Source: Hyphomicrobiales bacterium (GTDB lineage Bacteria; Pseudomonadota; Alphaproteobacteria; Rhizobiales; JACESI01). From it: 64,000 nucleotides of DNA. Under the pieces are notes generated by a model that had not been told where the DNA came from, ran no database searches, and saw only the letters and a list, made by a program, of their open reading frames with translations. A program made the position numbers and the translations under genes. Shown here in pieces: positions 18,824 through 28,183 of this stretch (position 1 is its first letter; every line of letters starts with the position of its first letter). The stretch covers positions 430,966 through 494,965 of the forward strand of contig JACESI010000001.1 of the NCBI GenBank assembly GCA_013911885.1, given 5' to 3'.

Positions 18824-19705
18824 CTAACTTTTGGGCTGCACCCATTTCAAATCTGCAATTTCCTTGTCGCTGAAGAGATAGAGCTTGTCTTTCGGCGTTG
18901 CCATCGCCTCGATCCAGGCACGCGGGTCCACGCCCATCTCGATCAGCAATTGTTGCGCGTCAGCGCTGATCGATTGGGCGTTGGCAATGCCTTGCTGAAG
19001 CGTGCCGGTCGCAGTGTCGCTGGTAAAGACCTGATGCACGCCAAGGGCTGCCGGTTTGTCGATCTTTCGCTTCGCACCGCCTGAAAAAACAAGCGGGCAG
19101 GAAGACGCGCAATAAGCATGCTTTGCAAGGATGGTTTCAATTCCCTGATCGCGGATAATGCGGGCCATGTCGATGGCATCACGCACTGAGCCACCCGGCG
19201 AGTGGAGATAAAGCGTGCGGATCGCGCTTTTGTCCTCACGAGCCGCAATATACTCGCGAAACGATGTGGCTGTGCCCGCTTCGATGAAGCCGACCGCGCT
19301 CGCCACGCCATTGCCCGCATCGTAAAAGGTCATACTTCCGCTGAGGAGATTGTCAGGCTTGCCCGAGACACCCGGCAGAACCACCTTGCCGCCCGGTCCA
19401 AAATCGATACCGGTCTGTGGCGAGTATCGCCGGACCTGATCCTTGTTGTTTCCCGGCCGGACCGGCTGCACGGTCTCCGTGTGCCGCAGAAACGGCATGT
19501 CGAGTTTGGCGCCACTATTGGCGAGAGCGCGAAAGTCGAGGATGAGAACGCTAAGAACACCAACAAGCAGGACGCCAAACAAAAAGATCAGCACGACGTC
19601 CTCGCCACTGATGCGTGGCTTTTGCCCATCGCTCGAATAGTCGGCCGCATGCTTGCCAGTCAAACCTTGTTCCGCCACATAAGCGCTGTCCCTTCGTTCA
19701 GCCAT
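18824..19705 (-). CDS. Membrane-anchored ClpP/crotonase-like protein (COG3904-like)
   Basis: About 293 residues, with a cytoplasmic N-terminal stretch of some 35 residues, one membrane helix (VVLIFLFGVLLVGVLSVLIL), and a periplasmic ClpP-like domain. The domain shows the LYLHSPGGSVRDAIDMARIIR stretch and AYCASSCPLVFSGG, the pattern of predicted periplasmic ClpP-type serine hydrolases, with LGVHQVF as a likely source of the catalytic His. The chosen ATG overlaps the stop of the upstream membrane protein by 8 bases; a GTG at 19726 is possible. The substrate is unknown. Confidence 0.65.
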   Translation of the reverse strand: MAERRDSAYVAEQGLTGKHAADYSSDGQKPRISGEDVVLIFLFGVLLVGVLSVLILDFRALANSGAKLDMPFLRHTETVQPVRPGNNKDQVRRYSPQTGIDFGPGGKVVLPGVSGKPDNLLSGSMTFYDAGNGVASAVGFIEAGTATSFREYIAAREDKSAIRTLYLHSPGGSVRDAIDMARIIRDQGIETILAKHAYCASSCPLVFSGGAKRKIDKPAALGVHQVFTSDTATGTLQQGIANAQSISADAQQLLIEMGVDPRAWIEAMATPKDKLYLFSDKEIADLKWVQPKS

Positions 19706-21092
19706 TGCCGTCACGCCCCGGATCACGGACAGGATTTTCGACCGGGCGTGGTTTCAGGCCCGTCAGCTTTGTCACGCCGGGCTGAATAGTCTTGTCATGA
19801 TTCACAATGCCATCATCCGCGACGGCCACAAGCGGCACGGCACCGGGGGAAAAGAGGGGACGCTCGCCTTGTCCGTCCGCTTGATCCGGCCGGTCGAAAT
19901 GGCGCGCGAGGGCGGCGGGAAGATTGTCATAAAGGCGCAGCGCACGGCTCATCTCGCCGACCGTCATCTGGTTCTCTTCGAGATCGTGCCCCTCTTCACG
20001 CCGGATTGATGCCTGAACGCCGGTCAGAATGAGGATCAGCACGCCGGGCAGAAGGTCGATTGAAATCGCGCCTGCCCAGCTTGGCAGAAAATCCTTCGCA
20101 TAAAGAAGAACGGCTTCTGCCGATGACAAGGGCTTGAAGCGCAGCGGCTGGAGTGTTTCGCGGGCCAGGATTTCATCTGCCGCCTTGGAAAGGGCGACTG
20201 ACTGGGCCGCAATAGCCTTTTCGACGCGGCTCACCACGGCCCGCTGCCGGGTCGCCAATTCAGCATTTCCTGAAGTTCCGCCATCGGCTTCCGGCGCGAC
20301 AAAGGTGGAGGCGAGATCGTCCGCCGCACGTTTGACGGATGGCGCGATCGAGGTCTGCTCAAGCGCGGTGATCACGCCCGCGAGCGCCACCGCCTCTTCC
20401 GCGAAGGCGATGCTGCGATCCTCGATCGGGCCGAAACTGGAGACGATCTTTCGCATCTGTCCAAGCCGGCTGCCGCCCTGTTCATAAAGGGAATCCGTCA
20501 CCGTGCGCGCGCCGCGAACCTCTTCGGCAAGACCATCGAGCTGCGAGGACATCTGCTGAAGGAGCTGCACGACCGTGCCGCTTCCGGAGGTGCCGGTAAG
20601 CGCGCCGCTTGCGCGTTCCTCATCGGCGAGGCGTTTGAAACGATCCACCGCAAGCTCGATATCGGGCAGCAGGCTCTGGGCGGATAGCGCATTGTTGTGC
20701 GCCTTGTTGAGCCGGACCTGATAATCTTCCGTTGTGTTGGCAAGATGCTGCTCCAGCGCTGCGCCACCTGCAAGGGCGGCCGCATTGAGCCAGGATGACA
20801 TTGCCATGATCATGCCGCAGCCAATCAGCATGCTGAAAAACATCACGCGTCTGGTGCCTGCATCACGGATATGCGGCGCGAACTGGATGAGATAACTCCA
20901 GAAAGCATAGATCGCGACGGAAACGGCGGTCGCATAAATCACCGCGCCGAAAAAGATCGAAGCTTCCGTGCCCTGAAGCAATCCGCGCACCCCGATATAG
21001 GTGTAGACACCGCTTGCCAAAGCAAGAATGCCAAGGGTGATCTTCGTTGTCAGTTCAAGCCGGACAATGCCGCGACGCAACACCTGGGACAT
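19698..21092 (-). CDS. Unknown integral membrane protein coupled to ClpP-like gene
   Basis: This 464-residue protein has three membrane segments in the first 115 residues, a long helical, probably coiled-coil extracytoplasmic region (about residues 115-320), another membrane segment near 350-370 (ISIDLLPGVLILILTGVQ), and a Pro-rich cytoplasmic tail. I do not recognise the family. The architecture recalls a sensor or scaffold. It directly precedes and overlaps the ClpP-like gene, so the two probably work together. Confidence 0.7.
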   Translation of the reverse strand: MSQVLRRGIVRLELTTKITLGILALASGVYTYIGVRGLLQGTEASIFFGAVIYATAVSVAIYAFWSYLIQFAPHIRDAGTRRVMFFSMLIGCGMIMAMSSWLNAAALAGGAALEQHLANTTEDYQVRLNKAHNNALSAQSLLPDIELAVDRFKRLADEERASGALTGTSGSGTVVQLLQQMSSQLDGLAEEVRGARTVTDSLYEQGGSRLGQMRKIVSSFGPIEDRSIAFAEEAVALAGVITALEQTSIAPSVKRAADDLASTFVAPEADGGTSGNAELATRQRAVVSRVEKAIAAQSVALSKAADEILARETLQPLRFKPLSSAEAVLLYAKDFLPSWAGAISIDLLPGVLILILTGVQASIRREEGHDLEENQMTVGEMSRALRLYDNLPAALARHFDRPDQADGQGERPLFSPGAVPLVAVADDGIVNHDKTIQPGVTKLTGLKPRPVENPVRDPGRDGNG

Positions 21093-21380
21093 GGTTTTTC
21101 CTGTCAGTAAGCGGTTCAGACGAACCTGCGCTCTCGTATTGATGCCTTATTCCGATCAAATTTAGGCGAAATCCGGCCCGTGCGTCGGGAAATTTTTACT
21201 ATTCGTTAAACATCGTAAACGTCACCCATAAACCACGAACGGTTTGCCCAGCCCGGCTTCCGAAATAGGTTTATTTGTGCAGCACAGCATAATCGGCTAT
21301 ACAGGCGCTGAAACCCGATCTGGAAGAGCTTCAGGCCAACGCCTAATCCTTTAGTCACTTTTATTCGCAGGTTTATACCC
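21093..21380. other. Divergent promoter region
   Basis: Just under 300 bases between two divergent genes. I see A/T-rich stretches but no repeat, RNA or recognised operator. Confidence 0.35.
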
Positions 21381-22460
21381 TTGGAAAGCAAACGAAAACC
21401 GCATCACGTCAAGGCGATCAACCTCGCGCTTCAGGGCGGCGGGGCGCATGGCGCGTTCACCTGGGGCATTCTCGACCGGATTTTCGAGGATGATCGGCTC
21501 TGGATCGAAGGCATAAGCGGCACCAGCGCCGGCGCTGTCAATGCGGTTGTGGCAGCGCAGGGAATGTACGATGGGCGGGCGCCCGAAGCGCGCGCAGCTC
21601 TCGCCCGATTCTGGAAGTCGGTAAGCGATATGGGGCAATTGAGCCCGTTGCGTACCAACCCGATCGACGCCTCGCTCGGTCTTTGGGGTCTCGACCGGTC
21701 GCCCGCCTATCTCTGGTTCGACATGCTGCAGCGCGTCGCCTCGCCCTATGATCTCAATCCGTTCAACATCAATCCCTTCCGCACGATGATTGCCGACCTG
21801 ATCGATTTCGACAAAGTGCGCCGGTGCAAGGATCTGGAATTGTTCATCTCGGCAACCAATGTGGAGACAGGGCGTGGCCGGGTTTTTCAACGCGACGAGA
21901 TCACGGCGGACGTCATCATGGCGTCCACCTGCCTGCCATTCCTGTTTCAGGCGGTCGAAATCGAAGGTGAGCATTACTGGGACGGCGGCTATATGGGCAA
22001 TCCGCCGCTCGTGCCAATCCTGAGCGGAACGTCTTGCGCGGATATTCTGATCATCCAGATCAATCCGACCATCCGCGAGGGTGTGCCACGCTCGGCACGG
22101 GGCATCCTCAACCGTGTCAACGAGATAACGTTCAACTCCTCGTTGCTGCACGAACTCCGGGGTATCGATTATATCAACACCCTTCTAGCAAAAGGCGCGG
22201 TCTCGCCAGACGACCACCGTATTGTCAACATCCACATCATGGGTGGCGGAACGGCGATCAAGGCGCTGGATGCATCGTCCAAACTGAATACGGACTGGAC
22301 TTTTCTCACCCACTTGTTCGAAGCCGGACGATCAGTCGCCAACAATTGGCTCGATGAAAATTTCGCAGCAATCGGCAACCAGTCGACTGTAGATGTCTGC
22401 GGCATGTTTTCCGACATTGGAACCCTTCCAGCACCAAAGAAAAAACAGCAGGTTGATTAA
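21381..22460 (+). CDS. Patatin-like phospholipase
   Basis: This 359-residue protein has the patatin oxyanion motif LALQGGGAHGAFTWGIL near residues 14-30, the nucleophile elbow GTSAG, and the DGGYMGNPP motif with the catalytic Asp. It belongs to the bacterial patatin/RssA-like group that hydrolyses membrane lipids. The start is a TTG at 21381 with only a weak GCAGG upstream, so the exact start is uncertain. A long C-terminal part follows the catalytic domain. The gene stands alone. Confidence 0.85.
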   Translation: MESKRKPHHVKAINLALQGGGAHGAFTWGILDRIFEDDRLWIEGISGTSAGAVNAVVAAQGMYDGRAPEARAALARFWKSVSDMGQLSPLRTNPIDASLGLWGLDRSPAYLWFDMLQRVASPYDLNPFNINPFRTMIADLIDFDKVRRCKDLELFISATNVETGRGRVFQRDEITADVIMASTCLPFLFQAVEIEGEHYWDGGYMGNPPLVPILSGTSCADILIIQINPTIREGVPRSARGILNRVNEITFNSSLLHELRGIDYINTLLAKGAVSPDDHRIVNIHIMGGGTAIKALDASSKLNTDWTFLTHLFEAGRSVANNWLDENFAAIGNQSTVDVCGMFSDIGTLPAPKKKQQVD

Positions 22461-22568
22461 TAAAATCTTTAAATATTGCGTTAATTTTTCTTTTATATAA
22501 TAATTAACTTTACGATTGATTTTTAAAGGTATTATTTATTTGAATGCGCTAAGGTGATTGAGTGTCCA

Positions 22569-23084
22569 ATGCGGGTATTCGTCATGAGTTACTTGAAAAA
22601 AATAATCAAGGATCGGTCCGGCGCTACCGCTGTAGAGTTTGCCCTGCTTGCATTGCCATTCTTCATCATGGTTGTCGGCATGCTGCAACTCGGGATTATC
22701 TATATCGCGGGCCAGACGCTGGATGAAGCCATCGACAAGGCCTCGCGAACCGTCCAGACCGGGCAGGTTCAGGGCGCCGGCGCAACGGTCAACGAGTTCC
22801 GAACGACGGTCTGCGACAACGTGGCTCTGGTTTCCGGTTGCAGCCAAAATTTGCTGCTCTCGGTGCAATCGTTCCCAAGTTACACCTCGGTGAGCCAGGC
22901 AAACCTTTACGATGCGAATGGCCGCCCGATCATAACGAACAATCAGTTTCTTCCCGGTGGCGCCGGCGATGTGGTCGTCGTCAGCGCGGCAGTCAACATT
23001 CCCATTGTCGCGGGGTTCATCTTCGGCGGAGGGCGTAATGGCAGCGTTCAACTGACATCAAGCCTCGTTTTCAGAAACGAATAA
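22569..23084 (+). CDS. TadE-like pilus assembly protein (1)
   Basis: A TadE-type protein of about 171 residues: short basic N-terminus, then RSGATAVEFALLALPFFIMVVGML, the conserved AVEFALLALPF segment with its membrane helix and pseudopilin-like Glu, then an extracytoplasmic domain with a pair of Cys residues. The start could be 22554, 22569 or 22584; none has a strong ribosome site. TadE/TadF proteins assemble Flp pili. No tad ATPase, secretin or prepilin peptidase is nearby. Confidence 0.75.
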   Translation: MRVFVMSYLKKIIKDRSGATAVEFALLALPFFIMVVGMLQLGIIYIAGQTLDEAIDKASRTVQTGQVQGAGATVNEFRTTVCDNVALVSGCSQNLLLSVQSFPSYTSVSQANLYDANGRPIITNNQFLPGGAGDVVVVSAAVNIPIVAGFIFGGGRNGSVQLTSSLVFRNE

Positions 23085-23149
23085 TAACAGGGTTGGCATT
23101 CAGGAAAATACCTCTCGATGGATCGGAGGCTAAGAAAAGGTGGGTGGCT

Positions 23150-23728
23150 ATGTTCTTTTCGAAGATCAAGTTCGGATTGCAATCGCAACGGTCAATTGCG
23201 AGAAGCAAGCGTGGCGTTGCTGCGGTTGAATTTGCCCTTGTTGCCCCGATCATCGTTACCTTGCTTTTGGGGAGTGTCGATGCTGTTTATGCCCTGACGG
23301 CGAAACGCAAAGTATCCGTGGCAAGCTCCACCATGGCCGATCTCGTCGCGCGGGAAGTGCGCATCACCAATGACGACATCCGCGGGATTTCCGACCTCGG
23401 CAAACTCGTCATGACCCCTTTTGACGTTAACACCGCACGCATCGTCGTAACCGGATTTCAGGTTGACGCGAGCGGCCGCAATGCGCAGGTCAGATGGAGC
23501 GATCCGATTGGCCCCGGTGCTGTCGCCAAATCGGTCGGAACAACCGTTGCGCTCGACACGCCGCTGCAGCCAAATGTCTTCCTCGTTCTGTCCGAAGTTG
23601 AATTGCCCTATCGAACATTGCTCGGGTTCTTGGAACGTTATCTCGACTTACCAAACATGTTCACGCTTTCGGATCGGCGCTATTTCCAATCGCGCTCGGG
23701 CCTGGCGATTGATCGCACCAGTTCCTGA
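23150..23728 (+). CDS. TadE-like pilus assembly protein (2)
   Basis: A 192-residue TadE/TadF relative of the previous gene: GVAAVEFALVAPIIVTLLLGS with the same Glu, then an extracytoplasmic domain. The start at 23150 has AAGGTGG upstream. The two genes form an orphan pair, probably one unit, with about 65 bases between them. Confidence 0.75.
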   Translation: MFFSKIKFGLQSQRSIARSKRGVAAVEFALVAPIIVTLLLGSVDAVYALTAKRKVSVASSTMADLVAREVRITNDDIRGISDLGKLVMTPFDVNTARIVVTGFQVDASGRNAQVRWSDPIGPGAVAKSVGTTVALDTPLQPNVFLVLSEVELPYRTLLGFLERYLDLPNMFTLSDRRYFQSRSGLAIDRTSS

Positions 23729-23773
23729 TCTGTGATAAGAGACCTTTGATATCCTGAGGCCGATCGTCGCGAG

Positions 23774-24832
23774 TCACTGCGGTTTTTCGCTTGCAGCGCT
23801 GACCCTTGCCAATTCCTGCATGGCATCGAACTCCGCAGCCTCGATGGCGACGAAGCCACCCGAAAAATAAGGTGAAACGGAATCATAGGCGGCGCGGTTC
23901 TTTGCGGCGAGACCGAAAAGGAAATCCTTCAACAGCGCTTTCAACGGTGTCGGCAGATCGGAGCGAATCACATGCGGTGGATTCGGAACCGGTTTCGAAC
24001 GCCAGACAATCCGTATGTCCGTGCTCTTGGCAAGACCGGTTCCCTCGATCAATTGATGAAGCGTTCCGCCCGAATAGCCGGTTGAAAGATCGCCTTGCAG
24101 TGTCGACCAGCCGACACTCGCATCGGCCGCCCCATTCTGGACATTGCGCCAGCCTTCGACCGGATTTGCAACATCCACAAGGGTGCCGAAATCACCCGGC
24201 TGGTCGTAGCCTCCATTTTTGAGCGCCTTGAGCACCAGGGCCCGGGTAATGGTTGCAGGCTCCTGCGGGATCGCGAGGCGGTGTCCCTTGAGATCGCTGA
24301 GAGCACGAACCGCGCCGTCGAATGGCGCCAGAATGACGGCATGGACCGTTTTCGCCCCCGACCCATCCGTCGGCACAGCCAGCGGCTCGACACACTTGCA
24401 CAGAACCTGCGCAGTAACATAGGAGGATGCGGAATGAAGGGCATACTGCACGCGCCGTTGCACCTGAAGCTTGATCAGTTCATTGAGGCTCGCCGCCGCC
24501 TTGTAGCCGACCCTGAGCCCGCTCGCGTGCTCGAGTGCGAAGCGGAAGGGCTCGAGCCTGCGGCGTTGGCGCTCGGGATCACCGTCGACGAGATAGCCAA
24601 CGGTCAGTGTTCCGACACTATCGCGCCAGTCGGTTGTACCCGGAGCTGAGGGCGTGGCGACATCACTGCCGCCCGGGACCACTTTTTCATGATCAGGTAG
24701 CACGTCGATGATATCTTGACCACCGTCTTCCGTCTCGCCCTGTGCTCGAGCGGCGCAAAGCCCAAGACCGACTGCCAAGCAGAAAGCAAGGGCGAGCTTC
24801 AGGAGAAGACGCAAGGAATGATGGTTCAGCAT
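23774..24832 (-). CDS. PhnD-like phosphate/phosphonate-type binding protein
   Basis: A predicted secreted protein of 352 residues. It begins with a signal peptide (LLLKLALAFCLAVGLGLCAARAQG), then a PhnD-type domain: VGYLVDGDPERQRRRLEPFRFALEHASGLRVGYKAAASLNELI and LKGHRLAIPQEPATITRALVLKAL. In the phosphonate-binding family this domain binds small oxyanions; here no ABC permease or ATPase is adjacent. It starts 4 bases after the phosphomannomutase stop, so it is probably co-transcribed with it. Ligand unknown. Confidence 0.7.
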   Translation of the reverse strand: MLNHHSLRLLLKLALAFCLAVGLGLCAARAQGETEDGGQDIIDVLPDHEKVVPGGSDVATPSAPGTTDWRDSVGTLTVGYLVDGDPERQRRRLEPFRFALEHASGLRVGYKAAASLNELIKLQVQRRVQYALHSASSYVTAQVLCKCVEPLAVPTDGSGAKTVHAVILAPFDGAVRALSDLKGHRLAIPQEPATITRALVLKALKNGGYDQPGDFGTLVDVANPVEGWRNVQNGAADASVGWSTLQGDLSTGYSGGTLHQLIEGTGLAKSTDIRIVWRSKPVPNPPHVIRSDLPTPLKALLKDFLFGLAAKNRAAYDSVSPYFSGGFVAIEAAEFDAMQELARVSAASEKPQ

Positions 24833-24836
24833 GGTG

Positions 24837-26336
24837 TCATAGTGTCTGATTGTAGGGGCCGATACCCTCTTCCTTGCGCAGAACGGCGTCGAGACTGTGG
24901 AACATTTCGCGCATCCGTCCTTCCGATACCGGGCTTTCGGCAACCAGTACCAGCTCCGGCTTGTTGGATGAAGCGCGCACCAGTCCCCATGTGCCGTCAT
25001 CCAGCATCACCCTGACGCCGTTGACCGTGATGATCTCAGCTATTGCGTGACCGTCGATGGTTTCGCCGCCGGCTTTCATCGCCTCGATCCGAGCAGTCAC
25101 CCGCTCGATGATCCCATATTTCCGTTCGTCGTCGCAGGAGGGCGACATGGTTGGCGTGCCCCATGTCCTGGGCAGTTGACGGCGAAGGTCTGCCATCGTG
25201 CGACCCGGATTGCGGTCGAGCATATCGAGAATTGCAATTGCCGATACAAGTCCGTCGTCATAGCCGCGTCCGAGCGGCGCGTTGAAGAAATAATGGCCTG
25301 ATTTCTCGAAGCCGGCGAGGGCGTTGCGTTCGCGCACACGGCGTTTCAGATAGGAATGACCGGTTTTCCAGTATTCGGTCCTGGCCCCATTGCCGAGCAG
25401 GACCGGATCGGTGCGAAAAAGGCCGGTCGATTTGACATCGACGATGAAAGTCGCATCGGCATGGACGCTTGAGAGATCCCGCGCGAGCATGACGCCGACC
25501 TTGTCTGCGAAAATCTCTTCGCCCTCGTTGTCGACGACGCCGCAACGGTCACCGTCGCCGTCGAAACCAAGGCCGACATCCGCGCCGCTTTCGAGAACCG
25601 CGTCGCGAATCGCGTGTAGCATCTTCATGTCTTCCGGATTCGGATTATAGCGTGGAAAAGTGTGGTCGAGCGCCGCATCAAGCGGCACGACATCCGCACC
25701 GAGGCGGGCAAGGATCGAAGGCGCAAACGCGCCCGCCGTTCCATTGCCGCAGGCGGCGACAACCCGGATCGGGCGCTTCAGTTGCGGTCGGGCCGTGAGA
25801 TCGTCAGCATAGCGCCCGGCAAGATCGGCAATATAGTGATAGCCGCCGCCGGAGCGCATCCGAACACCGTTCGAAAGCACGATTTCCTTCAGCCGCGCCA
25901 TTTCTTCCGGCCCGAAGGTGAGCGGGCGATCCACGCCCATCTTGACGCCGGTCCAGCCGTTTTCATTATGGGAGGCCGTGACCATCGCAACCGCTGCAAC
26001 GTCAAGCGCGAACTGGGCGAAATAGGCCATCGGCGAAAGCGCGAGGCCGATGTCGTGAACCTTGAGCCCCGCCGCCATCAACCCATTCGTGAGGGCCATT
26101 TTGATCGCCCCCGAATAGGACCGGTAATCATGACCGACGACGATTTCGGGTTTCACACCCAATTCATGAACGAGCGTTCCGATCCCGGCGCCAAGAAGCT
26201 GTGCGCCCATCAGGTTGAGTTCTTCACCGAAGAGCCAGCGCGCATCATATTCGCGAAAGCCTGTCGGCCGAACCAGCGGCGTGGTTTCATAAGCGAGCGT
26301 GTTCGGTAAGAGACGGGCAACCGGCGCGGGAAACAT
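24837..26336 (-). CDS. Phosphomannomutase/phosphoglucomutase
   Basis: This 499-residue alpha-D-phosphohexomutase interconverts hexose 6- and 1-phosphates for nucleotide-sugar synthesis. Visible are FREYDARWLFG near the start, the active-site phosphoserine motif TASHNENGWTG, the metal-binding FDGDGDRCG, and the C-terminal RASSNKPELVLVAES sugar-phosphate motif. These match the PMM/PGM (AlgC/ManB) type; the preferred sugar cannot be read from sequence alone. Confidence 0.9.
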   Translation of the reverse strand: MFPAPVARLLPNTLAYETTPLVRPTGFREYDARWLFGEELNLMGAQLLGAGIGTLVHELGVKPEIVVGHDYRSYSGAIKMALTNGLMAAGLKVHDIGLALSPMAYFAQFALDVAAVAMVTASHNENGWTGVKMGVDRPLTFGPEEMARLKEIVLSNGVRMRSGGGYHYIADLAGRYADDLTARPQLKRPIRVVAACGNGTAGAFAPSILARLGADVVPLDAALDHTFPRYNPNPEDMKMLHAIRDAVLESGADVGLGFDGDGDRCGVVDNEGEEIFADKVGVMLARDLSSVHADATFIVDVKSTGLFRTDPVLLGNGARTEYWKTGHSYLKRRVRERNALAGFEKSGHYFFNAPLGRGYDDGLVSAIAILDMLDRNPGRTMADLRRQLPRTWGTPTMSPSCDDERKYGIIERVTARIEAMKAGGETIDGHAIAEIITVNGVRVMLDDGTWGLVRASSNKPELVLVAESPVSEGRMREMFHSLDAVLRKEEGIGPYNQTL

Positions 26337-26412
26337 CGCGGACCTTTGGCGGAGTGAAAGTCACCCGGACCTTAGCCAAACTCGCCGTGCCATGAAAGGG
26401 CCAACCGATCCG

Positions 26413-26991
26413 TTACGGGATCATGATCAGGGTATTGTCGCGGACCTTGTATTCCTGAAGTCTGGCGAGAAAACTGTTGCCGAGAAGGTTCGCACCGCCG
26501 AGCGCCCCTTTGGGCAGGACGGCCGCCCGAACATCACGCACAAGAATATTCTTGTAGCGCACCGTGTCGAGCGTTACGACGGCCATCTCGACCACGCCGT
26601 TCGCCGTGTTTGCGGAATGAATGAAATCGGACTTTCTGAGACGAACGCCCGCGCGCTCTGCCGATTCATAGCTGAGCGCGACCATTGAAGCGCCGGTATC
26701 AACGAGAAACGGAATATGTGCGCCGTTTACGCTTGCATCGAGATAGAAATGACCGTTCACACCCGCCTTTAACCGCACGGCGCGGCCCGGAATGGAGGCG
26801 TCGTCGTCATCGGCGCGGGCCGGTTTCTCTATCCTGGGCGCTGCGAGAGCGACGGTCTCGACCGGGGGCTTTTCGGCAGAACGACGCGCGGCAGGATCGT
26901 CAATCGACGGCAAGAGGCCATGGACAACGGCATAATAAAGCGCAATCGACGCGATGGCGATGCCGCTTACCCATTTGCTGATCTGATCCAT
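26413..26991 (-). CDS. Retropepsin-like clan AA aspartic protease
   Basis: A 192-residue protein with an N-terminal membrane anchor (GIAIASIALYYAVVHGLLP), a charged spacer, and one retropepsin-like domain with the catalytic motif PFLVDTGASMVALS, followed by VRDVRAAVLPKGALGGANLLGNSFL. This is the single-domain, membrane-anchored aspartic protease family common in alphaproteobacteria (TIGR02281 type), active as a dimer. Substrate unknown. Confidence 0.88.
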   Translation of the reverse strand: MDQISKWVSGIAIASIALYYAVVHGLLPSIDDPAARRSAEKPPVETVALAAPRIEKPARADDDDASIPGRAVRLKAGVNGHFYLDASVNGAHIPFLVDTGASMVALSYESAERAGVRLRKSDFIHSANTANGVVEMAVVTLDTVRYKNILVRDVRAAVLPKGALGGANLLGNSFLARLQEYKVRDNTLIMIP

Positions 26992-27010
26992 GACAACTGT
27001 CCGTCGATAC

Positions 27011-27042
27011 CTGAGCAGGCCCTGAGCAGGCCCTGAGCAGGC
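27011..27042. repeat. 11-bp tandem repeat, three copies
   Basis: Three head-to-tail copies of ctgagcaggcc (the last one base short) lie in the divergent gap between the aspartic protease and DUF547 genes. No other repeat was noticed there. It is probably a slippage product. Confidence 0.85.
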
Positions 27043-27266
27043 AAGATATGATGCTTTGCCTTCCTTTCAGTTACCGCGGCGGTAAAAAATGCTGTTGGTG
27101 TAAACCGTGCGTTAAGGGCCGATTACGCCTCTGGATACCGATCTGGCGTCGTTGTGAAAAGGCTTGATCGATAAGTGAGCAGGAAGATCACCCGGCTGGC
27201 TTAAACAGAAGACAGTTCAGTCGTGTCGATGTTACGACGCATATTATGGCCAAAGGGAAGTGTCCG

Positions 27267-28145
27267 ATGCGCAGCAAAGAATTGAAATCCGCTCTTATGC
27301 CCGTCACCCGTTTTCTCTTCGTTCTGGGCATTATGTCCATCTTTCACGGCACGGCACTGGCGCAGAGCAGTTTCGAGCGCTCTTTCGTTCCAAAAGCAAA
27401 ACTCGTCGACACCTTCTGGACGAAGCGCGATAACAGCTCAGGCATCACGGTTGATCACAGCGCCTGGTCGAACTTTCTGGCAACCTATGTTCGCACCGAC
27501 AGCGAAGGCATCAACCGTGTTGCCTATGCAGCGGTCGACAAGACCGGCAAGAAACAGCTTGTCGATTACATCCGATCGCTTGAGGAGGTGGATGTGACCA
27601 AGCTCAACGGCAATGAGCAGTTCGCCTATTGGGTCAACTTATACAATGCGGCCACCGTCAACATCGTGGTTGACAATTTTCCGATCAATTCAATCCGGGA
27701 TGTAAAGAACAATGCGCTCGATATCTCCGGCCCGTTTAATGACAAGGTTGTCACGGTTGCAGGAAAACAGCTAACGCTCAACGAGATTGAAAGCGGGATT
27801 GTCCGCCCGCTCTGGAAGGATGCGCGACTGCATTATGCTTTCAATTGCGCGGCGGTTACCTGCCCCAATCTTCTAAAGTCAGCCTTTACGGGCGCGACGC
27901 TCAACGAACAATTGGACGGCGCCGCCCGGGACTATATCAATAATCCGCGCGCGATCTCGTTTGACGGTTCAAAGTCTGTCGTTTCGAAAATCTATTTTTG
28001 GTATCAGGGTGATTTTGGCGGCAGCGATGCCGCAATCATAAAGCATATGATAAAATTCGCCGATGCCGAACTTGCCGAAAAGCTAAGGGGCATTCAGAAA
28101 ATCGACTCTTTTGTTTATGACTGGTCACTCAACGCCGCCAAGTAG
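27267..28145 (+). CDS. DUF547 domain-containing protein (intact copy)
   Basis: A 292-residue predicted secreted protein. A signal peptide (VTRFLFVLGIMSIFHGTALAQ) is followed by the DUF547 domain, with NEQFAYWVNLYNAATVNIVVDNFP, KDARLHYAFNCAAVTCPNL (conserved Cys and His), and the C-terminal IKFADAELAEKL. The domain is usually an enzyme-like fold of unknown substrate. The start at 27267 has AGGGA at good spacing. A degenerate DUF547 copy lies at 58.8-59.1 kb, and this gene is followed by a degenerate LysR copy on the opposite strand. Confidence 0.85.
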   Translation: MRSKELKSALMPVTRFLFVLGIMSIFHGTALAQSSFERSFVPKAKLVDTFWTKRDNSSGITVDHSAWSNFLATYVRTDSEGINRVAYAAVDKTGKKQLVDYIRSLEEVDVTKLNGNEQFAYWVNLYNAATVNIVVDNFPINSIRDVKNNALDISGPFNDKVVTVAGKQLTLNEIESGIVRPLWKDARLHYAFNCAAVTCPNLLKSAFTGATLNEQLDGAARDYINNPRAISFDGSKSVVSKIYFWYQGDFGGSDAAIIKHMIKFADAELAEKLRGIQKIDSFVYDWSLNAAK

Positions 28146-28183
28146 CGGGATGGGTGCACTGCTACAGCGGACAGACAAAGAGT

